Shown here: one piece after another, positions 28,526 to 36,740 of the stretch
Layout: the number at the start of each line of letters is the position of its first letter
Position numbering within the stretch: position 1 is the first letter of the stretch
The notes under the pieces: generated by a model
The model's database searches: none
Told to the model about the DNA's origin: nothing
What the model saw: the letters and a program-made list of their open reading frames with translations, nothing else
Virus record (IMG/VR): IMGVR_UViG_3300027833_000013
Coordinates: 105,460 to 169,459 of that record
Reading direction: 5' to 3' (one strand)
From: a virus
DNA length: 64,000 bases
Position numbers and translations under genes: made by a program

Positions 28526-29214
28526 ATCCTTTTCTTACAGTGGCTACAAAAGAGTTTTGTAATAACACCTTTCCGTTTCAAGATGCTAGAGAAGAAGAAC
28601 TCTTTCACAAAAATCGAAAGCGTTTAAAGAAATATAAAGAAGGATTTTATTTTAAAAATCCTATAGAGTACAACATTAATAAATTTGGCTATAGATGCGA
28701 TCATATTATTCCGCCTGCTACTGATTATATGTTAGTAATGGGGGGTAGTCATACTTATGGACATTCGTTACATAAAGAAAATAGATATAGTGATCTATTA
28801 GAAGAACACTATAATATACCAGTACTTAATATTGGTGTTTCAGGTGGATCTCCTAATCTTATCAAAGATAATATACTTCAATTATTAACTAGCGGACATC
28901 AATTACCGAAACTTATATCAATTCAGTGGCCACCAAGTGCCCGAATTTGTTTTGGGCATTCCTTAATAAATTATAATTCAAGTATTTTTCAAAAAATAAT
29001 TGACCTAGATAGTTTAGAAATATATAGTAACACCGCACAACAACAAACATATTGGCTACTTTCAAATTTTAATATACCATTTGTTGAATTTCAAGTATTT
29101 GGCAGTACGACAACCTTTGTTACTGATTACGCTAGAGACTTAGAACATCCAGGAACAGAGTCAAACAAAAAAATATTTGAATATCATAGAGAAGAAATAG
29201 ACAAATGGATTTAA
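28516..29214 (+). CDS. SGNH/GDSL-like hydrolase (3)
   Basis: A protein of 232 residues. After ~75 residues, including 'EYNINKFGYRCDHI' (a lead-in also seen as 'YRINEYGFRDEW' in the SGNH protein at 18646), block I is 'LVMGGSHTYGHSLH', block II 'LNIGVSGGSPNLI', and block V 'DLEHPGTESNKK' near residue 215. The 'HPGxESN' block is the same as in the protein at 18646, so the two are paralogues. It overlaps genes on both sides by about 10 nt. Confidence 0.66.
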   Translation: MDIDPFLTVATKEFCNNTFPFQDAREEELFHKNRKRLKKYKEGFYFKNPIEYNINKFGYRCDHIIPPATDYMLVMGGSHTYGHSLHKENRYSDLLEEHYNIPVLNIGVSGGSPNLIKDNILQLLTSGHQLPKLISIQWPPSARICFGHSLINYNSSIFQKIIDLDSLEIYSNTAQQQTYWLLSNFNIPFVEFQVFGSTTTFVTDYARDLEHPGTESNKKIFEYHREEIDKWI

Positions 29215-29738
29215 ATATCAGCGAAGGTTGGATAAGTCTTCAAGAAATGGAATTTGTTAAAAATCAAATAACAGCAACAACTGGTAATATTTTAGAAGTT
29301 GGCGCGGCAAATGGAAGATTGTTTACTTATTTACATAGCTCTTGCCCAGACTGGAAATACATAGCAGTAGATCCGTGGGAGCAAGAAGATGTAAGACTAC
29401 AAGTTGATTGGGATAAAGGATATTTTGACCCTAACAACTTAAAAGAAGTTATTACTATAGATATGTTTAAATCAAATTGTCCGTATGCAGAAACGCATGA
29501 AATGTATTTTGACAAGTTTGAATCTATGCACAAATATGACATAATAAGTATGGGATTAGTAAGTAAAAGCATAGACTGGAACAGTGTTTATAAAAAAGCA
29601 TTTTTAATGTTAAAACCTAACGGAGTTATCATTGGAAGAAATTTAACGCATAAAAGATATGGCCCTATGATTAAAGAAGCAATACAAGGATACAAAATTC
29701 TTGATACCTGCAAGGGCTCGTTTGTAATAGGAAAATAG
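29205..29738 (+). CDS. Class I SAM-dependent methyltransferase (1 of a twin pair)
   Basis: A protein of 177 residues. 'GNILEVGAANGRLFTYLH' (residues ~28-45) is motif I and 'WKYIAVDPWEQE' motif II; 'KYDIISMGLVSKSIDWNSVY' and 'LMLKPNGVIIGRNL' complete the Rossmann strands. The gene at 30663 has the same order of blocks. The PLP enzyme gene lies between the two copies, suggesting that a module was duplicated around it. Substrate unknown. Confidence 0.72.
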   Translation: MDLNISEGWISLQEMEFVKNQITATTGNILEVGAANGRLFTYLHSSCPDWKYIAVDPWEQEDVRLQVDWDKGYFDPNNLKEVITIDMFKSNCPYAETHEMYFDKFESMHKYDIISMGLVSKSIDWNSVYKKAFLMLKPNGVIIGRNLTHKRYGPMIKEAIQGYKILDTCKGSFVIGK

Positions 29739-29739
29739 T

Positions 29740-30666
29740 ATGGAATACACTGATATAACATTTGAAATGTTAGGCACACGTAGACAGCGTCCTATGTATC
29801 TTAGTAAGTTTACTAAGTTTAGACAAGAACTGTCTATGAAAGATTATCCTAAGGATCCGCATGCATATACAACATACTTCTTAGAAGAGATAGACAAATG
29901 GATTAATGCACATAAACGTGTAAAATATACAGGCTTAGAGACCTTTACACGCAGAGATGCTATACTTGGCACTACACATCAATTAGATGAATTACACCAG
30001 CTGTACGGTGCTAACATAGCTACATACAAAGGCGAATACAAGTATCATCGAAGACTAACAGACTTTACTGTTAAACAGATTACACATTATAAAGACCTAA
30101 AACCAGGCGATGTATTTATTGTAAGCTATCCAAGTTGCATTACTACAGGTTACCATGAGAACTTTGATTTGCTACTAGACTATTGTGACGAGCATAGTAT
30201 ACCAGTGCATATAGATGGTGCTTGGTTTGGACAATGCAGAAACTTTGATTTTGATGTTACACACCCGGCTGTAAAAAGTGTTAGTGTAAGTTTATCAAAA
30301 GCACTAGGCATGGGCAGTCAGCGTATAGGTATCAGATATACTAAAGAGAAAACCGTTGGCCCGATAAGTATTATGAATGACTTTGCATATGCAAATGTTA
30401 GTGATATGTGGGTAGGTGTAGAAGCAATGAAACATTTTGGTACAGACTACTGGTGGAGTAACTATAGTGACCTATATAGTAAAGTTTGTAAAGACTTTAA
30501 CCTGGGTGAAACAAATAGTATTCATGTAGGCTGGTTAGACGAAGGAGAACACGGAATTAATCAATTTGGTGTACGCACACCGTTGCGTTTTTTAATTGAA
30601 GGCAAGTTTGACGAGCGCGGCACTGATAAAGGTCTAAACAAGATTGAAAGAGAAGAGAGGGTATGA
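29740..30666 (+). CDS. PLP-dependent fold-type I aminotransferase/decarboxylase-like enzyme
   Basis: A protein of 308 residues, shorter than the usual ~400-450. 'IPVHIDGAWFG' holds the Asp (159) that pairs with the PLP ring nitrogen, and 'SVSVSLSKALGMGSQRIG' the Schiff-base Lys (187). The usual N-terminal substrate region is present only in part, and the C-terminal small domain is reduced ('EGEHGINQFGVRTPLRFLIE'). It could be an aminotransferase or a decarboxylase. It lies 1 nt after one methyltransferase and overlaps the other by 4 nt. Confidence 0.68.
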   Translation: MEYTDITFEMLGTRRQRPMYLSKFTKFRQELSMKDYPKDPHAYTTYFLEEIDKWINAHKRVKYTGLETFTRRDAILGTTHQLDELHQLYGANIATYKGEYKYHRRLTDFTVKQITHYKDLKPGDVFIVSYPSCITTGYHENFDLLLDYCDEHSIPVHIDGAWFGQCRNFDFDVTHPAVKSVSVSLSKALGMGSQRIGIRYTKEKTVGPISIMNDFAYANVSDMWVGVEAMKHFGTDYWWSNYSDLYSKVCKDFNLGETNSIHVGWLDEGEHGINQFGVRTPLRFLIEGKFDERGTDKGLNKIEREERV

Positions 30667-31277
30667 TAAGCAACGAATCGCCCTTATTAGATGGATGGAT
30701 TTCTCAAGAAGAATGTGACCTAGTTTTAAAATATATGAAACTAGACACTGGGACTATTTTAGAAACAGGCTCTGCAATTGGAAGATTGTTTGATTACTTG
30801 TACCCAAAAAAACCTAATTGGAAATATGTAAGTGTTGACCCTCTTTCAATTAAGGAAGTACATAGACAGCTAGATTATAATAAAAGATATTGGGATGAAG
30901 GTAATCACGGAGAACGAATTACTCCGGAGCACTTACAAAATAATATTCCATTTGCTGAATACCACGATAAGACTTTTGAAAATTTTAAAACAAAGAAAAA
31001 ATTTGATATTATTAGTATGGGAATGAGCAACCCAGAGATAAATTGGCATGCTGTATACGCCAAAGCGGTAACTATGTTAACTCCAACAGGTGTCATCATA
31101 GGCCGACAGCTTTACAATGATACCATGCAAAATCCGTTAACTATTAGACAATCAATTAAACCGTATGTTCACTTAGAAGCACCTGTGTGCGGATCATTTG
31201 TAATAAATGGCACTAAATGGACTGACTTAAATAACGATGAATTTATATATCAGCGTCAAATTAGGATTTTAAAATAA
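30663..31277 (+). CDS. Class I SAM-dependent methyltransferase (2 of a twin pair)
   Basis: A protein of 204 residues. 'TILETGSAIGRLFDYLYP' is motif I, 'WKYVSVDPLSIKEV' motif II, and 'KFDIISMGMSNPEINWHAVY' and 'MLTPTGVIIGRQL' match the twin gene at 29205 block for block. The C-terminus is about 25 residues longer. The stop overlaps the next ATG by 1 nt. N-, O- or C-methylation cannot be told from sequence. Confidence 0.72.
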   Translation: MISNESPLLDGWISQEECDLVLKYMKLDTGTILETGSAIGRLFDYLYPKKPNWKYVSVDPLSIKEVHRQLDYNKRYWDEGNHGERITPEHLQNNIPFAEYHDKTFENFKTKKKFDIISMGMSNPEINWHAVYAKAVTMLTPTGVIIGRQLYNDTMQNPLTIRQSIKPYVHLEAPVCGSFVINGTKWTDLNNDEFIYQRQIRILK

Positions 31278-31951
31278 TGCAGTACGGAACTTATAGCCAT
31301 GAGTTAAATGTTGACCAATATAATACTAACGCTCAAGCATTATTTAAAAGCAACAATATAAAATATACTGGTGCAAAAAACTTTAACTATTTTATTGATG
31401 TCCCTAATGATGTAAATAAAACTTTGTCTAATTATTTTTCAGATAAGTTAGGACACTTTGATTGGGCGTTTCAGTACTTTCATAGCGGAGAACCTGCAGG
31501 TTTACATACAGATTATACAGTAGTACCTTGGGACGATAAAGTAGAATGTCGTGTTGATGTTGGTGTAATAGTTCCTTTAGAATGGAATTGTAAACAACCG
31601 TATACTATAAATTATAATAGAGTTGAAGAACAGCCTCGCAAAGTAGTATATCGTAAAGGAGAAATGCGATACACTGACAACGACGAAATAGTAGAATATA
31701 GAACAGACAGTATATTAGATGACGAAGTACTAAAATACAATCCAAAAGGTACAGAATATTATAAGCTATATCAAGACTTAAAAGTGCATAGTGTTTATGA
31801 ATGGAAGCTAGGTACAGCAATGGTATTTGATACTAGCAGGTGGCATAGTAGTAGTTGGTTTCTAACAGATAACAAATTGCCTGATGTTTCAACAGAATAC
31901 AAACGAGCTATCATTGGATTTGGATCAACCGATGTACAAAAAGGAAAATAA
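31277..31951 (+). CDS. 2OG-Fe(II)-dioxygenase-like protein (1)
   Basis: A protein of 224 residues. 'GEPAGLHTDYTVVPW' near 73-87 carries an H-x-D iron motif; 'DTSRWHSSSWFL' near 190 gives the distal His, and 'EYKRAIIGFG' the Arg that would bind 2-oxoglutarate. This His/Asp...His...Arg order is that of the double-stranded beta-helix oxygenases, many of which hydroxylate peptide side chains or small molecules. Similar layouts occur at 39957, 42191, 46294 and 58460. Confidence 0.58.
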   Translation: MQYGTYSHELNVDQYNTNAQALFKSNNIKYTGAKNFNYFIDVPNDVNKTLSNYFSDKLGHFDWAFQYFHSGEPAGLHTDYTVVPWDDKVECRVDVGVIVPLEWNCKQPYTINYNRVEEQPRKVVYRKGEMRYTDNDEIVEYRTDSILDDEVLKYNPKGTEYYKLYQDLKVHSVYEWKLGTAMVFDTSRWHSSSWFLTDNKLPDVSTEYKRAIIGFGSTDVQKGK

Positions 31952-33138
31952 TGTTTACAGCAATTAACCACAGTCGTAAAGAAGAATTTAGCGTGGTGTG
32001 GGACCTTGGCCGCAGATGCACTTATGCATGTAGTTATTGCGGCCCACACCACAGTAACAAAACCAGCCCATTAGCTGATATAGACAAACTTAAACATACA
32101 CTAGACGGAGTTGTTGAATATGCACAGCTAATGGACTTGTATAGAAAAGAACCACTTACTCTAGATATAGCTTATACAGGCGGCGAACCAACAATACATC
32201 CTGCATTTTTTGAATTTGTAAGATATGCAAAAAATACATATCCGTTTGTAAGATCTAATATCACAACAAACGGATGCTATACAGAGAAAAAATGTAGAGA
32301 AATAATGGATTGTGTAAACAGTACTACAGTAAGTTACCATGCAGAAGGAACTCCAGAACAAAAAAAATTAGTAATAGCAAACATAAAGTTAATGCACGAA
32401 AGTGATTATAATTTTAGAATTAATCATATGTTCCACAAAGATTACTTTGACGAATGTATTGAATTAGCAGAATGGTTTGACGAACTAGGTATAAAATACA
32501 CTAGTAGGCCTATAGGTGATAGTAACAAAAAAGAAGATATAGCCACCGGCCAAGCACACGAGTATACTCCTAAACAATTAGAATATTTTAAGAATCAATG
32601 GACACAGAAACCAAAGCCAAAGACAAATTTAATACCTACAACGACTGTAATACAAATGGCAGAAAAGAAAACATCGCTTGAAACTATTGGTAGACCTTGT
32701 TGTAATGGTAAATGTTTAAGCATTAAAGTTGATGATAAATGGACTAAAGATTTTAGAGTACCAACAACTAATTTTAAAGGCTGGAACTGTATGGTTAACT
32801 GGGACTTCCTTTTTATCAATAGTGAACTAGACGGGGTTTGGCATCATCAAACTTGTCAAGTTAACATGGATGGTCAAATTGGGCCAATTGGAAAAGCAAG
32901 CGAGTTTGGCCCAATAATTGATAAGTTACGTACAACACTACGTAGCGGCAAAATGCCTGTTATTAGATGTCCCAAGATGCATTGTGGTTGCGGCCTTTGT
33001 AGTCCTAAAGCATTAAATGATGAAGATGCTAAAGAAATTTTTGATAGTCGTACTAAGCATTTAGAGCCAGTATTCCAAGATGGCATAAAAGATATTAGCA
33101 ATGATAAAACTGTATATAGAATGTTTAAGGAAATTTAA
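31951..33138 (+). CDS. Radical SAM enzyme with C-terminal Cys-rich domain (7)
   Basis: A protein of 395 residues. 'RRCTYACSYCGPHHS' gives CX3CX2C near 23-30, 'IAYTGGEPTIHPAFFEFV' the SAM site, and 'NITTNGCYTEKKC' the next strand. The C-terminal third holds many cysteines: 'RPCCNGKCLSI', 'GWNCMVNWDF', 'HQTCQVNMDGQIGPIG', and 'IRCPKMHCGCGLCSPKA', enough for one or two auxiliary clusters. It is the most Cys-rich member of the C-terminal group. The ATG follows AAGGA. It is followed directly by two nitroreductase-like genes. Confidence 0.83.
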   Translation: MFTAINHSRKEEFSVVWDLGRRCTYACSYCGPHHSNKTSPLADIDKLKHTLDGVVEYAQLMDLYRKEPLTLDIAYTGGEPTIHPAFFEFVRYAKNTYPFVRSNITTNGCYTEKKCREIMDCVNSTTVSYHAEGTPEQKKLVIANIKLMHESDYNFRINHMFHKDYFDECIELAEWFDELGIKYTSRPIGDSNKKEDIATGQAHEYTPKQLEYFKNQWTQKPKPKTNLIPTTTVIQMAEKKTSLETIGRPCCNGKCLSIKVDDKWTKDFRVPTTNFKGWNCMVNWDFLFINSELDGVWHHQTCQVNMDGQIGPIGKASEFGPIIDKLRTTLRSGKMPVIRCPKMHCGCGLCSPKALNDEDAKEIFDSRTKHLEPVFQDGIKDISNDKTVYRMFKEI

Positions 33139-33801
33139 ATGAAATTGCTGCCTCTAGAAAAACAAATACGAAGTAGAAAAACATATTATAGTTTTTTAGA
33201 TAAACCTGTGTCACAGGATAAGATAGATATATTACTTAGAAATGCAGACGGAGCTACTCCTGCATTGTGCGATCAGTATGACTATAGAGTAGATATATGG
33301 CCTGATCACCTTAAACAGATTTTATTCAAAACATCTATATTAGATATAACACAGGAAGAAAGTGCTGTACATAAAAAGGCAATAAAGCTCTTTGAACAAA
33401 CTGGATCTTGGAAAAGCCTTAAACAGAAATATGGTGATAGGATATGTGTAAATCCTCAAGTGTTTGCCCCAGTAGTTCTTGCGTTTTCTCAACCACACGA
33501 CCCCAAACATGATTTCATGCACGAGGCAACTACTAATGCAATGGCATTTCAAATGTGGCATTTAGTCCAATTAAGCCAAGATTTAGGTTTAGATCATGCA
33601 TTTTGTAGAGGATTCGATACCCGTGCTTTAAAAGAACAAATACAAGTAAGTAGGTATAAAGGTCCTAACGTAGGTTACTACTTTCCGCATGTGTTCTTAT
33701 GTATAGGTTACGGTGATCTTGCTAAACACAATGTCCCACGCCCTAAGCCCGGCAAAGGTATATTAAACACCCTAAGGTTTAAAGCAAATGAAAATAGATA
33801 A
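33139..33801 (+). CDS. Nitroreductase-like flavoprotein (1 of tandem pair)
   Basis: A protein of 220 residues. It opens 'LPLEKQIRSRKTYYSFLDKP', the typical 'I..RRS.R.F...P' start of nitroreductase-family proteins, then 'VNPQVFAPVVLAFSQP', 'TNAMAFQMWHLVQLSQDLGL' (FMN-site helix) and 'PHVFLCIGYGD', the C-terminal 'hGyp'-type strand. Family members bind FMN and act as oxidoreductases; some are oxidases or dehydrogenases in peptide natural-product pathways. It overlaps the next gene by 14 nt, so a heterodimer is possible. Confidence 0.62.
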   Translation: MKLLPLEKQIRSRKTYYSFLDKPVSQDKIDILLRNADGATPALCDQYDYRVDIWPDHLKQILFKTSILDITQEESAVHKKAIKLFEQTGSWKSLKQKYGDRICVNPQVFAPVVLAFSQPHDPKHDFMHEATTNAMAFQMWHLVQLSQDLGLDHAFCRGFDTRALKEQIQVSRYKGPNVGYYFPHVFLCIGYGDLAKHNVPRPKPGKGILNTLRFKANENR

Positions 33802-34411
33802 TGTAACAGCAAGTTCTATAGCAGAGCAATGTCAGCGTAACTGGAATCAAAACAAAAAAGTTAGTGATGAACACATTAACGAAATTATTCAAGTTGCAAC
33901 TAATATGCCAACCAAGCAAAATAGAGAATATTATCAATTAGTAGTAAGTACTGATCTAGAGTTAAATAGACAACTATACTCTGTTGCTATAGACGATAGC
34001 AACCTAGGATTTAAAAAACAATTTCACAGGAATGGACAAGTTCTTGCACCATTATTATTACTATGGTTTTCTACAAAACCTATTGAGGATAAATTTAATG
34101 ATGACTTTACAGAACAATTTCAAATCTCAATAGGTATTTCATCAGGTGCGGCAGCATTACATGCAACAAGTTTAGGATATAAAACTGGGTTCTGTTGTTG
34201 TATGAAATGGAAAACTGCCCGTCAGTTATTGAAAGCAAAAGGAGTATACCTTTCAAGTCAATTAGTTGGTCATGGATTGGCGCTAGGTATTGGTTTCCCT
34301 AGTACTGATCATAGAGGAGATGTTGTAGTTGATAAAAAGATTAGATTAACATTAGAAAATGACGGCATTGAATGTGGCATTGAAAAAGATATTATGGTAC
34401 ATAAGGTATGA
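33788..34411 (+). CDS. Nitroreductase-like flavoprotein (2 of tandem pair)
   Basis: A protein of 207 residues. 'EIIQVATNMPTKQNREYYQL' corresponds to the 'A..aPS..n.qpw' block, 'GQVLAPLLLLWFSTKP' to the central strand, 'SIGISSGAAALHATSLGYKT' to the FMN helix, and 'GLALGIGFP' to the final strand. It has a run of three cysteines ('GFCCCMKW') where most members have other residues. It shares the fold but little sequence with its neighbour, as expected for an old duplication with split roles. Confidence 0.62.
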   Translation: MKIDNVTASSIAEQCQRNWNQNKKVSDEHINEIIQVATNMPTKQNREYYQLVVSTDLELNRQLYSVAIDDSNLGFKKQFHRNGQVLAPLLLLWFSTKPIEDKFNDDFTEQFQISIGISSGAAALHATSLGYKTGFCCCMKWKTARQLLKAKGVYLSSQLVGHGLALGIGFPSTDHRGDVVVDKKIRLTLENDGIECGIEKDIMVHKV

Positions 34412-35463
34412 GTTGGTTTGATACTACACAAATTGGAAGAATACAATTAGAACTTACTAATTATTGTAATGCGTTCTGTCCTCAGTGTGATAGGGCAGAA
34501 TTAATTTCTCAATATGATAAATGGACTAAACGTGCAACTAATAACCTTAATAATAATCATATTACTTTACAAAATGTAAAAGACTGGTTTGGACGTTATA
34601 AATGGGATAATTTACAGTTTATAAACTACTGCGGTAATGTTGACGAGCCTACAATTAATCCTGAGATAATCGAAATAACAAAATGGTTTAATAATATTTT
34701 AGGAGACCGAAATATTGCTATTAATATAGCATCTAATGGCGGAACTAGGAACGAAGCATTTTGGCAGGAACTAGGAGAACTAAGTGCTGCCAATCCTAGA
34801 ATTCGTGTAACATTTGGGATTGATGGATTAGAAGATACAAATCATATATATAGAAAAAATGTTAACTGGGATATACTACAAAAAAACTTTAGAGCGTATA
34901 TTGGCGCAGGCGGAAATGCAAGTTGGCAGTTTATTGTATTTGATCATAACAAGCATCAATTAGAAGAAATAAAACAACGATTAGATAGTGAAGGTTTTAA
35001 AGGATTAAAGTTATTACAATCTAATAGGTTAGATATACCAGGACAAAAAGAAGTAAACATTGTTAAAAAAGTTAAAGTTCCTAAGTGGTACGATACAACT
35101 AATGGTGATAACATGGCTGGCAAGTCTGTTAAAAATCTTAGAGATAAGGGAGAAACATTATCTTGTGTTAAGTGTCCTGCTAAACTTAAATCAAAAAATA
35201 CAGCATTCCATGAAGAACACGGTAACATATATGTTAGTGCATTGGGATACGTAACCCCTTGCTGTTGGATGGGGAACCCAACAGAATTAATTAAACTATG
35301 GGATAGTAATCCTAACACAGATCCTAAGTTACATAATTTATATAATACTAATTTAGATAATATTATAAATGGTAACTGGTGGACACATATTGATAGTCAA
35401 ATGCAGGACTATAAATTATGTGTAATGAAATGTAAAGATCTACAAGGAGATACGCACATATGA
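34408..35463 (+). CDS. Radical SAM enzyme, PP-loop-linked subfamily (B)
   Basis: A protein of 351 residues and a paralogue of 23056-24120. 'IQLELTNYCNAFCPQCDRAE' holds CX3CX2C near 20-27, 'INYCGNVDEPTINPEI' stands where GGEP is usual (as G-N-V-D-E-P), and 'TFGIDGLEDTNHIYRKNVNW' matches its paralogue closely. The C-terminal 'GYVTPCCWMGNP' and 'CVMKCKDL' give the same auxiliary Cys pattern. It overlaps the following PP-loop gene by 4 nt. In module A the ATPase comes first; here it comes second. Confidence 0.8.
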   Translation: MSWFDTTQIGRIQLELTNYCNAFCPQCDRAELISQYDKWTKRATNNLNNNHITLQNVKDWFGRYKWDNLQFINYCGNVDEPTINPEIIEITKWFNNILGDRNIAINIASNGGTRNEAFWQELGELSAANPRIRVTFGIDGLEDTNHIYRKNVNWDILQKNFRAYIGAGGNASWQFIVFDHNKHQLEEIKQRLDSEGFKGLKLLQSNRLDIPGQKEVNIVKKVKVPKWYDTTNGDNMAGKSVKNLRDKGETLSCVKCPAKLKSKNTAFHEEHGNIYVSALGYVTPCCWMGNPTELIKLWDSNPNTDPKLHNLYNTNLDNIINGNWWTHIDSQMQDYKLCVMKCKDLQGDTHI

Positions 35464-36212
35464 AATATCCGACGTATTATTTTAACAAAAATTTTAAAAA
35501 TGTTGCAGTTAAGTTATCAGGAGGAACCGATAGTAGTTTACTTTATTATAAAATATGTAAATTTTACAAAGGCACAAATACCAACATATTTCCAATTACA
35601 TTAGTATCTGATAAAAAGCCATTTTATAGAGATAGCACAACTCGTATTACATTAATAGTAAAGGGGTTAACAGGAGTATCTCCTACACAACATATCTTTG
35701 TTGAAGGGCCACATTCAGAATACGAACAACTATTAAATAATGCTGTTTTAAATTTTCATAAACAAAATAGATTAGATATAGTATACACTGGAATAACAAT
35801 TAATCCACCATTAGAAAAACTTTCTAAAAGTTTAATGCGATGGAATTATGAAAAATACGACAGTATGGAATATAATTATCCTTCAGTTAATCATTACAAA
35901 GATATAACAAAAGGATTTAATCATATAGAAAAAAGAGATAGCAAAAGAGATATAGAGTTAAATACAGAATCTGTTAGTATAGTTAATGGCACTACAGATT
36001 TATTATGTAATAATCCCTTTAGTGAGTGTAACAAAAAAGCTGTAGCTAACGAATATGCAAAACTAGATCTAATGGAAAGTTTATTTCCATTTACAATTTC
36101 TTGTGCAGATTATACAGACGAAACATATACAACTTTAGACGAACATCAACACTGTGAAAACAACTGTTTTCCTTGTATGGAACGTTATTGGGCATTTAGG
36201 AGATTTGTATAG
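35460..36212 (+). CDS. QueC-like PP-loop ATPase (copy B)
   Basis: A protein of 250 residues. PP-loop 'SGGTDS' at 20-25 and four C-terminal cysteines at 215, 232, 236 and 239 ('ISC', 'HCENNCFPCMERYWAF') repeat the layout of copy A and of QueC, but with CX3C instead of CX2C inside the zinc site and a ~35-residue insertion in the middle. 'IFPITLVSDKKPFYRD' aligns with 'IHPVTIIADTKPYQYI' of copy A. The 3' end overlaps a third PP-loop-like gene by 1 nt. It is probably an ATP-dependent carboxylate-activating enzyme; substrate unknown. Confidence 0.68.
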   Translation: MKYPTYYFNKNFKNVAVKLSGGTDSSLLYYKICKFYKGTNTNIFPITLVSDKKPFYRDSTTRITLIVKGLTGVSPTQHIFVEGPHSEYEQLLNNAVLNFHKQNRLDIVYTGITINPPLEKLSKSLMRWNYEKYDSMEYNYPSVNHYKDITKGFNHIEKRDSKRDIELNTESVSIVNGTTDLLCNNPFSECNKKAVANEYAKLDLMESLFPFTISCADYTDETYTTLDEHQHCENNCFPCMERYWAFRRFV

Positions 36213-36739
36213 TGCATGATATAGCCGATATTAAAAAATCTTTCCAGCAAGGAAATGCAGATCTTTCGTTTGAAATAGATGGGTTGCCCATTGCACTGGA
36301 AGAATGGTTTACTAGAATTTCTATTGATTTATCCGGCAGTGCCAATACTGCATTGTTAACGTACTTGCTAATGACAGAACTAACAAATCGAAAGCAAAAT
36401 TGTGAAATACATCTACTTAACCATCGCAGATCAAATAGCAGTATGATAAAATGGCTAACAAATTATTATATTAACAATAAATTCCACTCAGTAGTAGTAC
36501 ACCAAGTTGTAAATGACAACGAGTATTGGCAGTATGCAAAAGAGAATTTTTTTATTAATATGCATTACAATGCATCTATAAGCGGTCGTAAAGAAGATTT
36601 AGATCGTTTTCGGTTTGTACACTATAAAAACCAAGAAGCAAGTCCGTTTTCTTATATAACCAAAGACTGGATAATTAAGCAATATATAGATCATGACATT
36701 ATGGATTTACTTAATCATACCACCTGGGCAAAGGAATAA
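36212..36739 (+). CDS. Degenerate PP-loop-like protein (copy C)
   Basis: A protein of 175 residues with a GTG start overlapping the previous stop. 'ISIDLSGSANTALLTYLLM' (residues ~37-55) lies where the PP-loop should be, but 'SGSANT' replaces S-G-G-x-D-S, so the second Gly, the Asp and the final Ser are changed. The four-Cys C-terminal site is absent. It is followed by 'EIHLLNHRRSNSSM', which aligns with the strand after the loop in copies A and B. It may be a non-catalytic subunit or a decaying copy. Confidence 0.52.
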   Translation: MHDIADIKKSFQQGNADLSFEIDGLPIALEEWFTRISIDLSGSANTALLTYLLMTELTNRKQNCEIHLLNHRRSNSSMIKWLTNYYINNKFHSVVVHQVVNDNEYWQYAKENFFINMHYNASISGRKEDLDRFRFVHYKNQEASPFSYITKDWIIKQYIDHDIMDLLNHTTWAKE

Positions 36740-36740
36740 A

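Noticed and set aside
22413-36212. Calling the PP-loop genes queC outright
   Set aside because: They have the QueC motif layout but lie in the island, in pairs with unusual radical SAM enzymes, and copy B has an altered zinc site; substrate cannot be decided from sequence.
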